A DNA stretch of 64,000 bases from Trichoplax adhaerens. Lineage: Eukaryota; Placozoa; Uniplacotomia; Trichoplacea; Trichoplacidae. A program made the translations under genes and the position numbers. Of this stretch, positions 24,301 to 35,247 are shown in pieces. The DNA is taken from assembly GCF_000150275.1 (NCBI RefSeq), contig NW_002060954.1, forward strand, positions 1,392,074 to 1,456,073, read 5' to 3'. The first letter of the stretch is position 1. Each line of letters begins with the position of its first letter. The notes under the pieces are model-generated. The model did not search any database. It saw nothing but the letters and a program-made list of their open reading frames with translations, and was not told the origin of the DNA.

Positions 24301-26961
24301 CATCCCGTATATTTTTAATGAAATTAGACTCAAAAAAATAATCAGAGTAACCATAATACGTACATTTAATATCTTATTGTCCCATACCCGGCATGAGCGT
24401 CACATCACATGATCGTTTTCTATTAACTTTATTTATACTTCACGACTTTAGAAAGGAATGGAATTGATAAAAAAGCAAGCTGAGGCCAGTAAATCTGATA
24501 ATATGACCATTTGGATTGGACATTATCCTTTATCTTGTATCATTTCTCCACAGCCTGGAATTCGACATTTAATTAGGTGAAATATTATTGAAGTTATTAG
24601 TGCATTTCTGTAGATAACAGTCATTTTGTGATGTATCTTTATAAGGTGTTTCATGTTGACACCTGAAATTTTTAAGTAATAGTCAATAATTTTTTTTATC
24701 AAAATCTTTTAATACCTTAATGAAAAGGGATGGCATCGCATATCTTTGTGGCCATTTGCATACTTTACAAGATCTTGTAACAAAGATGTATGCCGTTAAT
24801 GGTGAAAATCAATATGAACTAGAGTTAGGGGATTGGAAAGACAACAGAAAGTACTGAAGATATGTTATAAAATTCGTATTCATTTACCATTTACTTACTC
24901 TTATTAAACGTTACCTTACGTAACGGTTGTAGGTATCGAATTGTGGCTATAGACCACGATCTGTTATCGTTTTCTGACAATCAGCATGGAGATTGGCCGG
25001 TTATAATTGTTACTAATCCTAAAGATGCACGCTTCTCTGCTCCAGTTCATGAGCCATCGTTGCGTATCATGCATTCTACTCACGTAAGGTACTGTACGAA
25101 TTCAGTTGCAGACATAGAGAGGAGATCTTATATACGAATCCCTTCAAGAAGAAAGATTTAATAATCTTTTCCTCTGTATTGCTTCATAACTTTAACTCGT
25201 GAAGTTTTTTATTTGATATCCATCTGTTTGAATTTTATAAAAATTTTTTAGAATGCTAATTTTTTCAACATCGCCAATCACAAATATTACTGTGAAGATA
25301 GATAATCAAAAGATTGATGGCAAAGTTCGTAATGTTAAAGGACCATTGTATGTTACGAAATGGAATCCTGCTCGATATAAAAATGGCTTCCACACTATAA
25401 CTGTTATTGCTACGGTATAAAAGCAATTTAAAACTGCATCATGCAGAGTAAATTCTAACTTGACAGCTTAATAGTGCGCTTACGCTTACTATTGTAGGAT
25501 TCACATGGACGTGTACAACAAGTATCTCAGGAATTTTCTGTTGATGGCGCTCGATCATCACTAGAAGTCATTCCTTCTTTAATCTTACTTCATGATAATA
25601 ACTTTTTCGTAAGTATAGGATCTAAGCATTTGATATTGTAAAGAATTAACAGGACGATAATACCTCTTATAGAATAGTCGCAGCATTGATGTCGCTTTAA
25701 TATAGTGACATCTTTGAGTAAACATTACTACGATAACTTGATTGCTTCGGGAAACTCATAGATATTAGCATGTCGTTCTGTAATGATGTTAAGATGATTC
25801 TTCATTTTACACTTTTAATATGTGTCCTATGTTACTTTAGTTAAAGGAATTATAAGATTAGATAACATTAGTGTTAAGGGAAAGTCATAGAGAATCGGGC
25901 AGTTAGATTTCGATTTATTCGGCTAAATCTACTTCCTCATAATAATTATGAGGACTGAGTAGGTAAGGCCTACTTTGATGAGTTGTATTTATTTTAAACT
26001 GTCTAATGTTTTTGGCTAGTTTCGTATTTTATTCTTTGTCGCAGCGGTGGTTAACGTGATTCCATTGCTATATTTTCGTATAAAATCTTCTACAGGTAAG
26101 ACTGTGTAACAGTTCAGCTATTAAATATTAAAAATACCATCGCTGTGCGAACTAATGCCGTCATTTTTTTGACTGTTAGGTTCAATGAATTACCGCCCTA
26201 ATCCATTAACCAGGCCTTTTCTTCGACTCGCACAAAATGGTCGAATTTATTATTCACTTCTTCTTCAAGAACTTTATATTGTAGCTGGAGGTTAGTAATT
26301 TGATCATTTTTATGTTAAAATTGATTGTTATTCACTGACGGAATATAAATTTGTTTAAAATTACAAATTAAAAGGACCATGGTTTATTGGCTATATTTTA
26401 AGCGATAGTATTGGCTTTATGAATGTTTATGGATTATATGTTCAAGGTCAATTTATTTATGAAAACTTAACTTACGTTCATGGAACGTTTCAGGTATTGC
26501 ATCTTTTCTTATCTAATGTAAATTTTATAATCATATGTTTGGCTAACGTATCTGTAGTTAGATCATTGAAAATTTTTAAGTGATAGCTACATTATACATA
26601 TATTATTCAACAAAGACTTAGATTTGTTACTAAAATTTATCGTTGTATTTATGATACACAGCTGCTATTCTTTAACTTGCCTGTTACATTTTCCATCGCT
26701 TTATTATTGGATCCAATTGATGTATCGCCGGATGGAAGTCCTTTTAATTTGAATCAGGGTCTTAAAATTATGAAAAGGGCTTTTAATATCGTATTACATC
26801 ATAAATTATTTTTATTCATAATTATGGTTGGTTCATTTATATGGCAATTGTCAAATTGTTTTATTTTCTATTATACATATGGTCTCATGGCCTTGCTAAT
26901 CTCCCCAGTTAGAACTTGGTCTTTATTCATATCAGTGTATCTTGTAAAGATTTCTTGGTAA
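21346..26961 (+). CDS. TMEM62: TMEM62 membrane metallophosphoesterase
   Basis: Orthologue of TMEM62, a multi-pass membrane protein with a calcineurin-like metallophosphoesterase domain; its substrate is unknown. Fourteen exons in phase give 643 residues, the human length: 21346-21540, 23177-23288, 23529-23666, 23868-23913, 24034-24190, 24452-24576, 24728-24850, 24933-25088, 25252-25414, 25498-25608, 26020-26095, 26180-26290, 26375-26493, 26662-26961. An N-terminal membrane segment (FLGLFALLVTVWIWLYATV) is followed by phosphoesterase motifs: SDIHIS, TGDLTDAK, GNHDAFD, RPYNFFG, GHYPLS and CGHLHTL, so all metal ligands appear intact. Next come a conserved LELGDWKDNRKYR block and an Ig-like segment (VKIDNQKIDGKV, KWNPARYKNG). 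Several C-terminal membrane segments close the protein, ending LLISPVRTW...VKISW. The first intron is 1.6 kb; the others are short. Confidence 0.95.
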
Positions 26962-29346
26962 TTGAAATTTTAATTTAATTTAGTTATTTGGTACTAGAAT
27001 CGGGTAGGCATGTGTATAAATTAAAGTTGTTGTTAGCAATCCTACAAAATTCATACTATAGACTTATTAGAACATTTGTAGATTTTATTAGCGATTGTAT
27101 TATAGTATTAAGCACGTAGTGTAGCTATAGATAAAATATTTACCTCAGTGTAGTCATTTGCGTGAAATCATTCACTGTGAATTCTCATAGTTTCATTAGT
27201 TGGCATTTGTAACACATATAAGTTATTATAAAACGTTATTCTAATTATTCTATTAGATAATAATAGTGAAAAATAGTATAAAAATTGAATTGTTTACTTT
27301 AGCGTAGAGGATTCTTACCGAAAGCTTTTATTAACCTTCTTTGTTAATTGAAAGCACAAGTTTTTTAAATGGTAGCAAAAATGGAAGGCTTTAGGGTCAT
27401 AAAATTAAAAAATCTATTTATTTAATCATATAATATAATTGTAAATTATCAACGGTATTTCATACTTTTGTAGAGTACCTGCCATTGATATTTTATGCGC
27501 ATAGGTAATAAAATTTATATCTAGATGCTCTGAATATATATTATACTCGTATCTACGGCATATTGTATTACAGTACATCGCAAGAAAGTCAGCTATTTGC
27601 AAATGCAAATTGATATTATGTACTTGTAGAAAATAGGTATGAATATGTCATCGATTCAATGCTTTCACAACATCAAAAGTTTTTGTTATTATTTCTATTT
27701 ATACGATCGTTATCAAACGATTGGATATAGAATTAATTTTTCCTTAAGTTTATCATTTGCTGACTTACAAGCTGCTTACTCGGAAGCGTATCCATTTATC
27801 TGAATATGGCATAGGGTACAGTCAGCTACAGTTTTAGTCTGCATCGGACTCCCCAATCTCAGCTGAGATTATACAAAGTACTATGTACGTAGAATAACTT
27901 ACTCTGGCAACATATTCAGCCACATACTGATTCCACGAACTTATTCACGCGTACATAAACGTAATTTGGATTTTATTTCATTTTTGTTAATTTTTTAAAT
28001 CTGTAATTCGGATGAGAGAGCACAGAATGCTTGATTTGTAGTCTATATAAGCTAGTATAGACTATAATGCTACATAGTCCATTAATAATATAAGCTAACG
28101 AAACTGTAAAATGACGCGAATTACAAATACTGCACCTTTTGGTTGTTACCCTGTACTAATACTTTGGCTAAACTATGATGCACAGGTATTGCATTTACAA
28201 TATGTTAGACTTGAAAAATACTAGCTTGAAAGGTATGTTGAGTGATAAGGAATAATTGAGGACCTATACTATGTTTAAGCAGTGCCCAAAATTGTATAAT
28301 ATAGATAACGCTGTCTTGTAAATATTCAAACAAGCAACCTTTCGCAATCAAAATCTATTAGTAACAGAAATCTACAAAATGCAAAGTACATCAAGATTGC
28401 TGCAAAAGATCATGACTATATTGAGATTGCAATTAATATTAGCCTAATCACTCAATGGAGTAACTTATTCTATTTCAATCACCAGGCATCATCATGAGCA
28501 AGCATGAATGACAGGTAAATGCATGCTAGAAAGGTAATTTGCTATCTTGAAAGAAAACTATTGCCAGTAGTAAATAAATAATATAATTAGTATGCGTGGA
28601 GCAATTGTAATAATAATAGGAATTTATGGTACCGCTAGTGTATTTTGACTTTATTATAGTAGCGGTGAAGATATACCGCGCCAGTATTCCTCGAACACTA
28701 TATTTTTTCACGAAAATGATAGCTATAGCCTATTGTAATGTTAAACAATTTTAAATGCAGCAATATTTTGATGCACGAATAATAAAATATCAGATGAACA
28801 CTTCAAGAATCGTAAAAAAAGCCATTGATTGAAACTATAAACCGATTTTATTTTTGAATTAAGTAAGAATTTGGGAGTGGTTTTATTTGCGGTTGGGTGT
28901 GCACATTATCACTGATAATGATTGCTATATTCATTTAACTATTTCACAGGTATTTCAATGTTGTCAAAGGTTAGTTTGGAATTCATAACGGTTACATGAA
29001 TCGAGTATTTAGGAATTGAACATAGTAGACGCCACCATCTGTGATATATATTTACTTCACTTCAATAAAATAGTTAACACAATCTAGACAACTGCATTAG
29101 TATTTACGATTATGAGTATAAAGCCGCTTTCAATGTGATAATAAGCATGAAATTAAAAAAGTTTACACCAAATCTCGCATAAAGCTGTAAGAATGTAAAC
29201 CATTACAAAAATATCGCATTGCAATTATATCGTCTTAATTCTACTATAGATATATGATATTAACTGTAACTCTACAGAACATTATAACATTTGAATTTTA
29301 ATAATTCATAGCCACCGCCGAGCGCTTATGTTAAGTATAAACCTTT
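26962..29346. other. intergenic region, nothing recognised
   Basis: Convergent gap between TMEM62 (+) and the TFAM-like gene (-). AT-rich, with no coding-like frame and no organised repeat. Open frames near 27.5 and 28.6 kb look random. Confidence 0.55.
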
Positions 29347-31196
29347 TCATTTCAGTAGCTTCTTTGCTACCGGTCGCCTCTTCATGAGTTTTTCAATATT
29401 TTCTTTGATTGAAAGAGGATCTCCGTGCATAACAGACAAACGTTCACACTCTAGCTGTCTCTGCTCTCTAACTTTTCTCGCGATATCAGAATAACGCTAC
29501 ACAAACATCATAAAAATTATTATCTAATACAAGTACAGTATAGTGATAACCACTAAAATACTAAAATTGATACTAACTTCTTTAGATTCACTGTCTAAAT
29601 TTCTATAGTTGCTCGATAGCTCTTTTAACCAATCCTATTGAAAATAAAATACAAATTTGTATTACAAAATTGATTTTAGAAGCAATCCTTGAATAAAACC
29701 AGTCGATAATATTAAGATATCGTGCCTGAGGTGATATATTACTAGGACGTTGATTAAAATTCTCTTTTATGTACGCAGCTAACGGTGAGAAGCTGTTCTT
29801 TGCGGGAAAGCCAAGTTTTTTGAGCTAATCATGATAACCATAGTTGTAGGTTACGATTTGTAACAAACGATGACGAATAGTATTGTTCATGACTGTAATA
29901 ACCTGATTTTTGACCGCTGACGAAATTTTCTTCCTTAATTTCGCCAATTCTTGCCTTTCGACAGCTTCTCGAGTTTCTCTATCCTCTAATAATTCATTAT
30001 ATGTCATCATTTCACGTGAGAATCTATTTCGATCAATTTGCGCTCGTTGGTGGTATTCCTATTTTGAGTAATATATATAATTAAATATCATTGAAAAACT
30101 TAGATTACAGCAACAGATGCATATAAATCACAGCTGTTTAAGGGCGTCGTCATTTTATTATAGTATCATACTGTATAAAATACTCTACTTCGAAAAGGGG
30201 TTTCACTTATAGCCTTTTATGTCCATTTGGCTACTTTTATCACGTATGAATAGAGCTGGCAACATAACCAAAGTAATTTTTCTCCTTTATTAAATTCCTA
30301 GATTTGCTACGAGTGTAGCAAGTAAATTCGTATTTTACCTCTTTTTCTTCTTCGCTCATATTGCGCCAATTGGAAGATGATTCTTCGGTGAATTCCCTGA
30401 TTTCTAATTGGACGTATAAGATTAGTTAAATAATATACAATGAATGACCACAATCAGTTATACGATGTCACTCCTAATAAATGTACACATTCATTTTCAA
30501 TGTTCAAGATGGCATTATAAGGTAACGGTAACCGATAGTAAAAGTTATTGCCGTCATACTCTTTATGCAAGTCGTAACTAATGTTATTTTATGACCATGA
30601 AACATGTACAGTAATAGAAAATGTATGCATTGCATGCCTAATAAACTGTCCTTGTTTTCCTGCGTATGAAGTTTACATATTGTACTTTATTACTGCTGCA
30701 GCATATTACAAGAAGTGAAAAGAAAGTGTAGTTTAGTGTGGCAGCAACTGTCGTTCAATTGCAGTCTTTGATAAAAAATTTTCATATTTTATGTTAACAA
30801 CCTGGAACTTGGCCACTCTCTTTAGCTTGGTTCCATCGATCCGTCATATACATGAGATAGGAATTTCTAAAAGGAATTACAGTGCCATTGTCAATCTTAA
30901 GCATAGTATATGTGCTGTGCAATACATGATCAGTTATGTAATTATCGTATTCCTCTGTCCACTACAGTATTGTGCGTGTATGGGGTACGGGAATACATGC
31001 CCATATTGGACATGAAGGATATAAAGCACTCCCACTTCGTTTTGAACTATATACGTATATACTTGCAAATGGGTATTCATTATTTATAAAAATATATTGG
31101 TCTGGTCTACTATACCTTGCTCTCTTTGGTTTTTTCGGGATCACTGTTGAGAGGTGAGCAACTTGTACAAGAGAGTTACTTACAATCCTACAAACC
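29347..31196 (-). CDS. TFAM: TFAM-like two-HMG-box protein (5' end missing)
   Basis: Predicted mitochondrial transcription factor A, which binds and compacts mtDNA and starts its transcription. Exons in consistent phase on the minus strand are 31116-31196, 30802-30866, 30339-30403, 29903-30058, 29726-29824, 29578-29634 and 29347-29496, about 224 residues. The first exon found encodes a basic, acid-free stretch (VCRIVSNSLVQVAHLST) like a mitochondrial presequence. HMG box 1 follows: IPKKPKRAR/NSYLMYMTDRWNQ...NWRNMSEEEKEEYHQ. A charged linker (MMTYNELLEDRETREAVE) leads to HMG box 2: KKLGFPAKNSFSPLAAYI...SPQ/DWLKELSSNYRNLD...RYSDIARK. The basic tail ends MKRRPVAKKLLK. The exon carrying the start codon was not found with confidence. 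The junction after SPQ requires a GC donor (CAG|GCACG). TFAM fits best by architecture and length, but another mitochondrial HMG protein is possible. Confidence 0.75.
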
Positions 31197-32741
31197 CTGT
31201 AAGAGTAGAAAATACGAGTAATTAACGCGTTTTACATGCTATGGCATGATTTTTAGTATTTCTAAACAAGGAGAGGCATTCCTATGGAAGTAGTGTTTAT
31301 ACAGCCCTGGATGCAGTACAGTATTGCATTATCCATTTTGCTGTTAGTTAAGCGAGTGCCTGTGTGTGTCTAAGCAGTGCTGTATAAGTATGTTATAGTC
31401 AATCTAAGAAGTCCACATGCTGTAAATGATGAATTTTATTCATTTTGTTATGGCTAAAAGGCAGATCCTGAAGATGAAAGTTCCATCATTTGAAGCGGTA
31501 TTTTTACTACAGAATAGGATATACAAGTCAATAAGGGTAATGATAATTATGTCAGATTTGAATATTAGTTGGAGCATTGCCTCACTTGGGTATTTGTGCA
31601 AATCATATAATGCAATACAGTACAACAACAGCACTGTACATGCAGATTTTTTGGATGCAATCGAACGGATAATTCAATACTTGTTTGTAACGGAAGCATT
31701 CATTCATTCATTCATTATAATTACCATTGAATAAGATTTTCAGTTGAGAACAATCTTTAAGTGTGTCAGCAAACTGGTAGGAAAGTTATTTTACAAACGG
31801 ATATTACTATTAATAAAGTAATGCAATTGAATACTTTTTATCACTGAACGCTCTGCTATTTTCCATTGGGACTTTTAAACAAGTTTCGATAGCAGAGAGT
31901 ATTTGTTAGCTGCTAAAGGGGGAGAAATGTCGATAGTTATCGTATGGAAGTGATTTCTTGATGTTCTTTAAAATAAGCAAGAGTAGTTGAGTAGTGCACC
32001 AATTAATTCATGGAATTGATTGTCGTTGTTGTGGTGCAAACGGGCGGAATCAACTTGGTTGTTCTTTTAAGTTGATCCCAAATATGATGTCATAGCAGAT
32101 CCAATTTGATGCAAGTAATGCACTGTTAAAATTAAAATAGTTGATAACAAGAGCATTGGTCTGCAGCAAAGGAGGAAACTAGTTCAATCATGTCTTGATC
32201 AAAACTGGTCTATCCTTTTGCGACTTTGTGGTTACCATTCAGTAGCACAAGCGTGTGACTAGTGATGATTTTGGACCCGTTGGGTTCTTTTTGAATTCAA
32301 CTAGCGAGCACTATGAGCAATACTGTTTGTCAAGAAGGTCCTATTCTACTGTCGCAGCCGATCGATGAGCTCTATCCTAGGCATTTGATCGTCTTGTGAC
32401 AAGAAATTGTTGTATTGACTACTGCATGGACATAGCCTGCATGATGAAGCACTAGGAGAAGAAAGGATTGCCAGCATCATTTTAGCCTTTTGGATTGCAT
32501 CAGTAGTTCAAACTGGAGATAATTGAATGATCTGAATTGTAGTTGGCTCCCTTACCTTACTGGATTTCTGAATAATGTTATTACTCCAGCAGCAGATAGC
32601 ATCTTGATGAGTTAAGTTGGCAATCTTGTTTGAAAGGTAAGAATGACTGGTAGGAAGATGCGAGCCAAAGCAATTTTGCGCTTGGGAGATGAGAGTTTTA
32701 AAAGGTAGGTAAACAGTCTAGTACACTCACACATGTACTGT

Positions 32742-33152
32742 AACATGAGGGAGCATTGCAGCTCTACACTGAGCTCGTTTCGATTTGACCATTACGATAC
32801 CGTACAGCAATGCGTTACTACTGTACTATACAGTACAGTACTGTAGACCGCGCTAGCTTACAGTACATACTGGACAGTACTGTACACACTGTACTGTACT
32901 AGTACCACCCCAACATGAGGGAGCATTACAGCTTTACGCTCAGCTTTTTTCGACTTGACCACCATGATACCATACAGCAATGCGGTAGTACCGTACTCTA
33001 CAGTACTGTACACTGTACAGTAGAGCACAGTCTACAGTACAGTACTGTACTGTAGACCGCACCAGCTTACAGTACTGTACATACTGTACTGGACAGTACA
33101 GTACTGTACACACTGTACTGTACACTGTACTGAACTGTACTGTACCACCCCA
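32742..33152. repeat. imperfect tandem duplication with palindromes
   Basis: Two units start with AACATGAGGGAGCATT (32742 and 32912) and end with AGTACCACCCC or TGTACCACCCC. The first is about 170 bases and the second about 240. The second unit is longer because the internal run of TACAGTAC/GTACTGTAC motifs has expanded. The run is self-complementary and could fold into long hairpins. Confidence 0.8.
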
Positions 33153-33689
33153 GCGATACTCTTGTCAAATTTTGTACAGCAATGGAGAATGAACGACAGT
33201 TGACTTTTCTTTTGCCTGTATAGTTCCCAAGAAATTCTAATCCTACGCAATCAAGTTCAATAGCGTACAACGATAAGTTTAATCGGCCTCTCTTGATTTT
33301 GCCACTACTATCGTTAGGATACAGTCTATCACAATTGTCCTAAAATTGATTCATACAACTTGTGACATGGATAAACTCTGGGGTAGCAAGTCTTGCAGAA
33401 TGATGTGTGAGCATATGGATTACAAATGGACTTTAGACGATTCCATTTCACTATCGGTAACTTCGTCCAATGAAGTTTTGCGATTTGCAAGTCTACTGTG
33501 CACTCGCAGCACTAGTGTACTTGAAGTCAAACTCTTTTTTGAGCAGTTAGTCAGCAATGCAGCGGCATTGGAAAAGGATTGTACTGCACTTTATTAGAGC
33601 TTGATTGGACTCCATTTTATTGGCAGGTAACGTTTGAAACGTATCCACTTCCCGCTTCCTGTGCATTATCGCCACGTGACTGATGTGAG

Positions 33690-33865
33690 ACCGATCTATC
33701 GCTAGACCATACTGTACAGTACCGTCATTCAATATGAGCTTGAATGTACAGTACAGTACTGTACAGTACTCTACAGTGTACAGTCTACAAGACTGTACTG
33801 TATGGTATCAAGCACTACCGTACTGGTCGAGATTTTGCCTCACTCTACAGTACTGTCTGTTTTTA
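33690..33865. repeat. cluster of TACAGTAC/GTACTGTAC motifs
   Basis: Many overlapping copies of TACAGTAC and its complement lie here (for example around 33713-33725 and 33745-33800), in non-coding sequence of otherwise mixed composition. Confidence 0.75.
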
Positions 33866-34185
33866 CTGTCCATCCGTGCTTCGTGGAGTTTATATACTGT
33901 ACACTTTGGTATACTGGACGCGCACGATTTGGCTGACGGGGGGGAAACTTTCTTAACCAAAGTGAATTAACTTCCCCGACCACCCCAACCCCACCTGGGT
34001 GGTTGGCAATGGTACAGTATACCTATGTATGTACTGTAGGACCATATTGACCAGGGATGAATCAACTGCGGCAAGCTGATCGTTTCGATGGCATTCTCTA
34101 GCAGACGTTGACAATTTTTGCTGCAAAACCCTACTGTCATCGTGTAAAATGATACAATGAGCACGATAGAGGAGTAAAGCTCACC

Positions 34186-34306
34186 GCTATGAAAATGCTA
34201 TGATCATCATTACTGTTGGTGCCTTGCTATGAAAATGCTATGATCATCATTATTGTTGGTGCCTTGATCAAGGCACCAACAGTAATGATGATCATAGCAT
34301 TTTCAT
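34186..34306. repeat. direct repeat plus fold-back palindrome
   Basis: A 40-base unit beginning GCTATGAAAATGCTATGATC is present twice in tandem (34186-34225 and 34226-34265). The second copy is followed at once by its inverted copy (34270-34306) with TGATCA at the centre. The 34228-34306 segment forms an almost perfect hairpin with essentially no loop. The inverted arm matches unit 1 exactly at the single base where units 1 and 2 differ. Confidence 0.9.
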
Positions 34307-35247
34307 ATACTGCCCAATGCCCGTAATCGTCCACGATCGCAATCATGCTGTACAATAAGTGTACATACTGTACTCTACTCTACTCTACTGAGCGGACCGA
34401 TTATGGTGATCAACATCGACTAGCCGCTTGCCTACCACCGGCTACGTTTATATACACCACTCCCTAACTACCGTTCTGGAAAGTGAGTAAAACACAACAC
34501 GACAAAACTGGTGCATTTTAGAGTGTGCATTGTAAGCAGGACTAGAAAATAGTCTAGCCATTTCTTAAATGTCATGGATTGACTGTCCATACCAATCAGG
34601 CCAATACATGGTGATTGGTTGAAACAGTACTAGTAACAGCTGTTGAAAAGCAACTTTAGCGTCAAGTTGAACAATATCATAGACTAAATTTGTATCAGGT
34701 TTAGCTTTGGCCAAATGGACAAGTCTAATTAATGCTATTTCCATAATAATGGCAAGAAGAAGAATCATATTGACAAGATCGAGTAAGTCGAGCAAGCGGG
34801 CCCGTCACGTTGGTAACGCTTTCACTTGCATACAATACTACCTATCGACTAAAGTGATCGCCATGCAAATAAGCTTTTGACCTGAAACTCCAGTCGTTGT
34901 TGAGGCTGTCTACAGCGCAGAATCCGGTATTGACGTCTATTGACACGGCGGACGTTGAGCGTCCCTTTTAGCGTCACTTTGACATTCCCGCCATCTGGCC
35001 AATGATCATCATGATCGTCATTGACTATTAGCCTACTCTAATCATTGACTGACTCAGTTGGCGCGTAGTATCGCTTTTCAAAGTTAAAGGTCTGTTGAAA
35101 AAGACAAAAAAAAAAAAATAGAATAACAATTCAAGCCCTCCCCAATATTCAAGTATATTGATTAAAGGAATCGTGGCGATTGATTGGATATCGACGATCG
35201 AAATTTCCATTGCTGATTCAATCCAGGACTTGTTGAATGAAATCATC

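Larger units (their letters stand above)
31197..35247. other. intergenic region rich in GTACTGTAC palindromes
   Basis: This gap between the divergent TFAM-like (-) and pocket-protein (+) genes holds no convincing exon apart from the still unlocated 5' exon of the TFAM-like gene. It contains a tandem block with GTACTGTAC palindromes (32742-33152), a second palindrome cluster (33690-33865), a fold-back repeat (34186-34306) and a TACTCTAC run near 34370-34389. A 102-codon open frame at 31426-31734 resembles nothing I know. Frames near 33.0-33.9 kb rich in Tyr-Ser-Thr-Val-Gln are repeat translations. Confidence 0.6.

Noticed and set aside
30791-31157. Plus-strand open frames resembling a small membrane protein with a good donor (GAGAG|GTGAGC).
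   Set aside because: The opposite strand encodes exons 1 and 2 of the TFAM-like gene (PKKPKRAR and NSYLMYMTDRW) in consistent phase with the downstream exons, so the plus frames are shadows.
31426-31734. 102-codon ATG-started open frame on the plus strand.
   Set aside because: No recognisable family, low-complexity Ile-rich end, no splice context, and length expected by chance in AT-rich DNA.
32940-33970. Several long frames with YSTVQYCTVQ-like repeats.
   Set aside because: Same cause: palindromic repeat translated in different frames; no coding character outside the repeat.
35100-35118. Poly-A run upstream of the pocket-protein start, considered as a retrotransposon tail.
   Set aside because: No target-site duplication, reverse-transcriptase remnant or element body is visible next to it.
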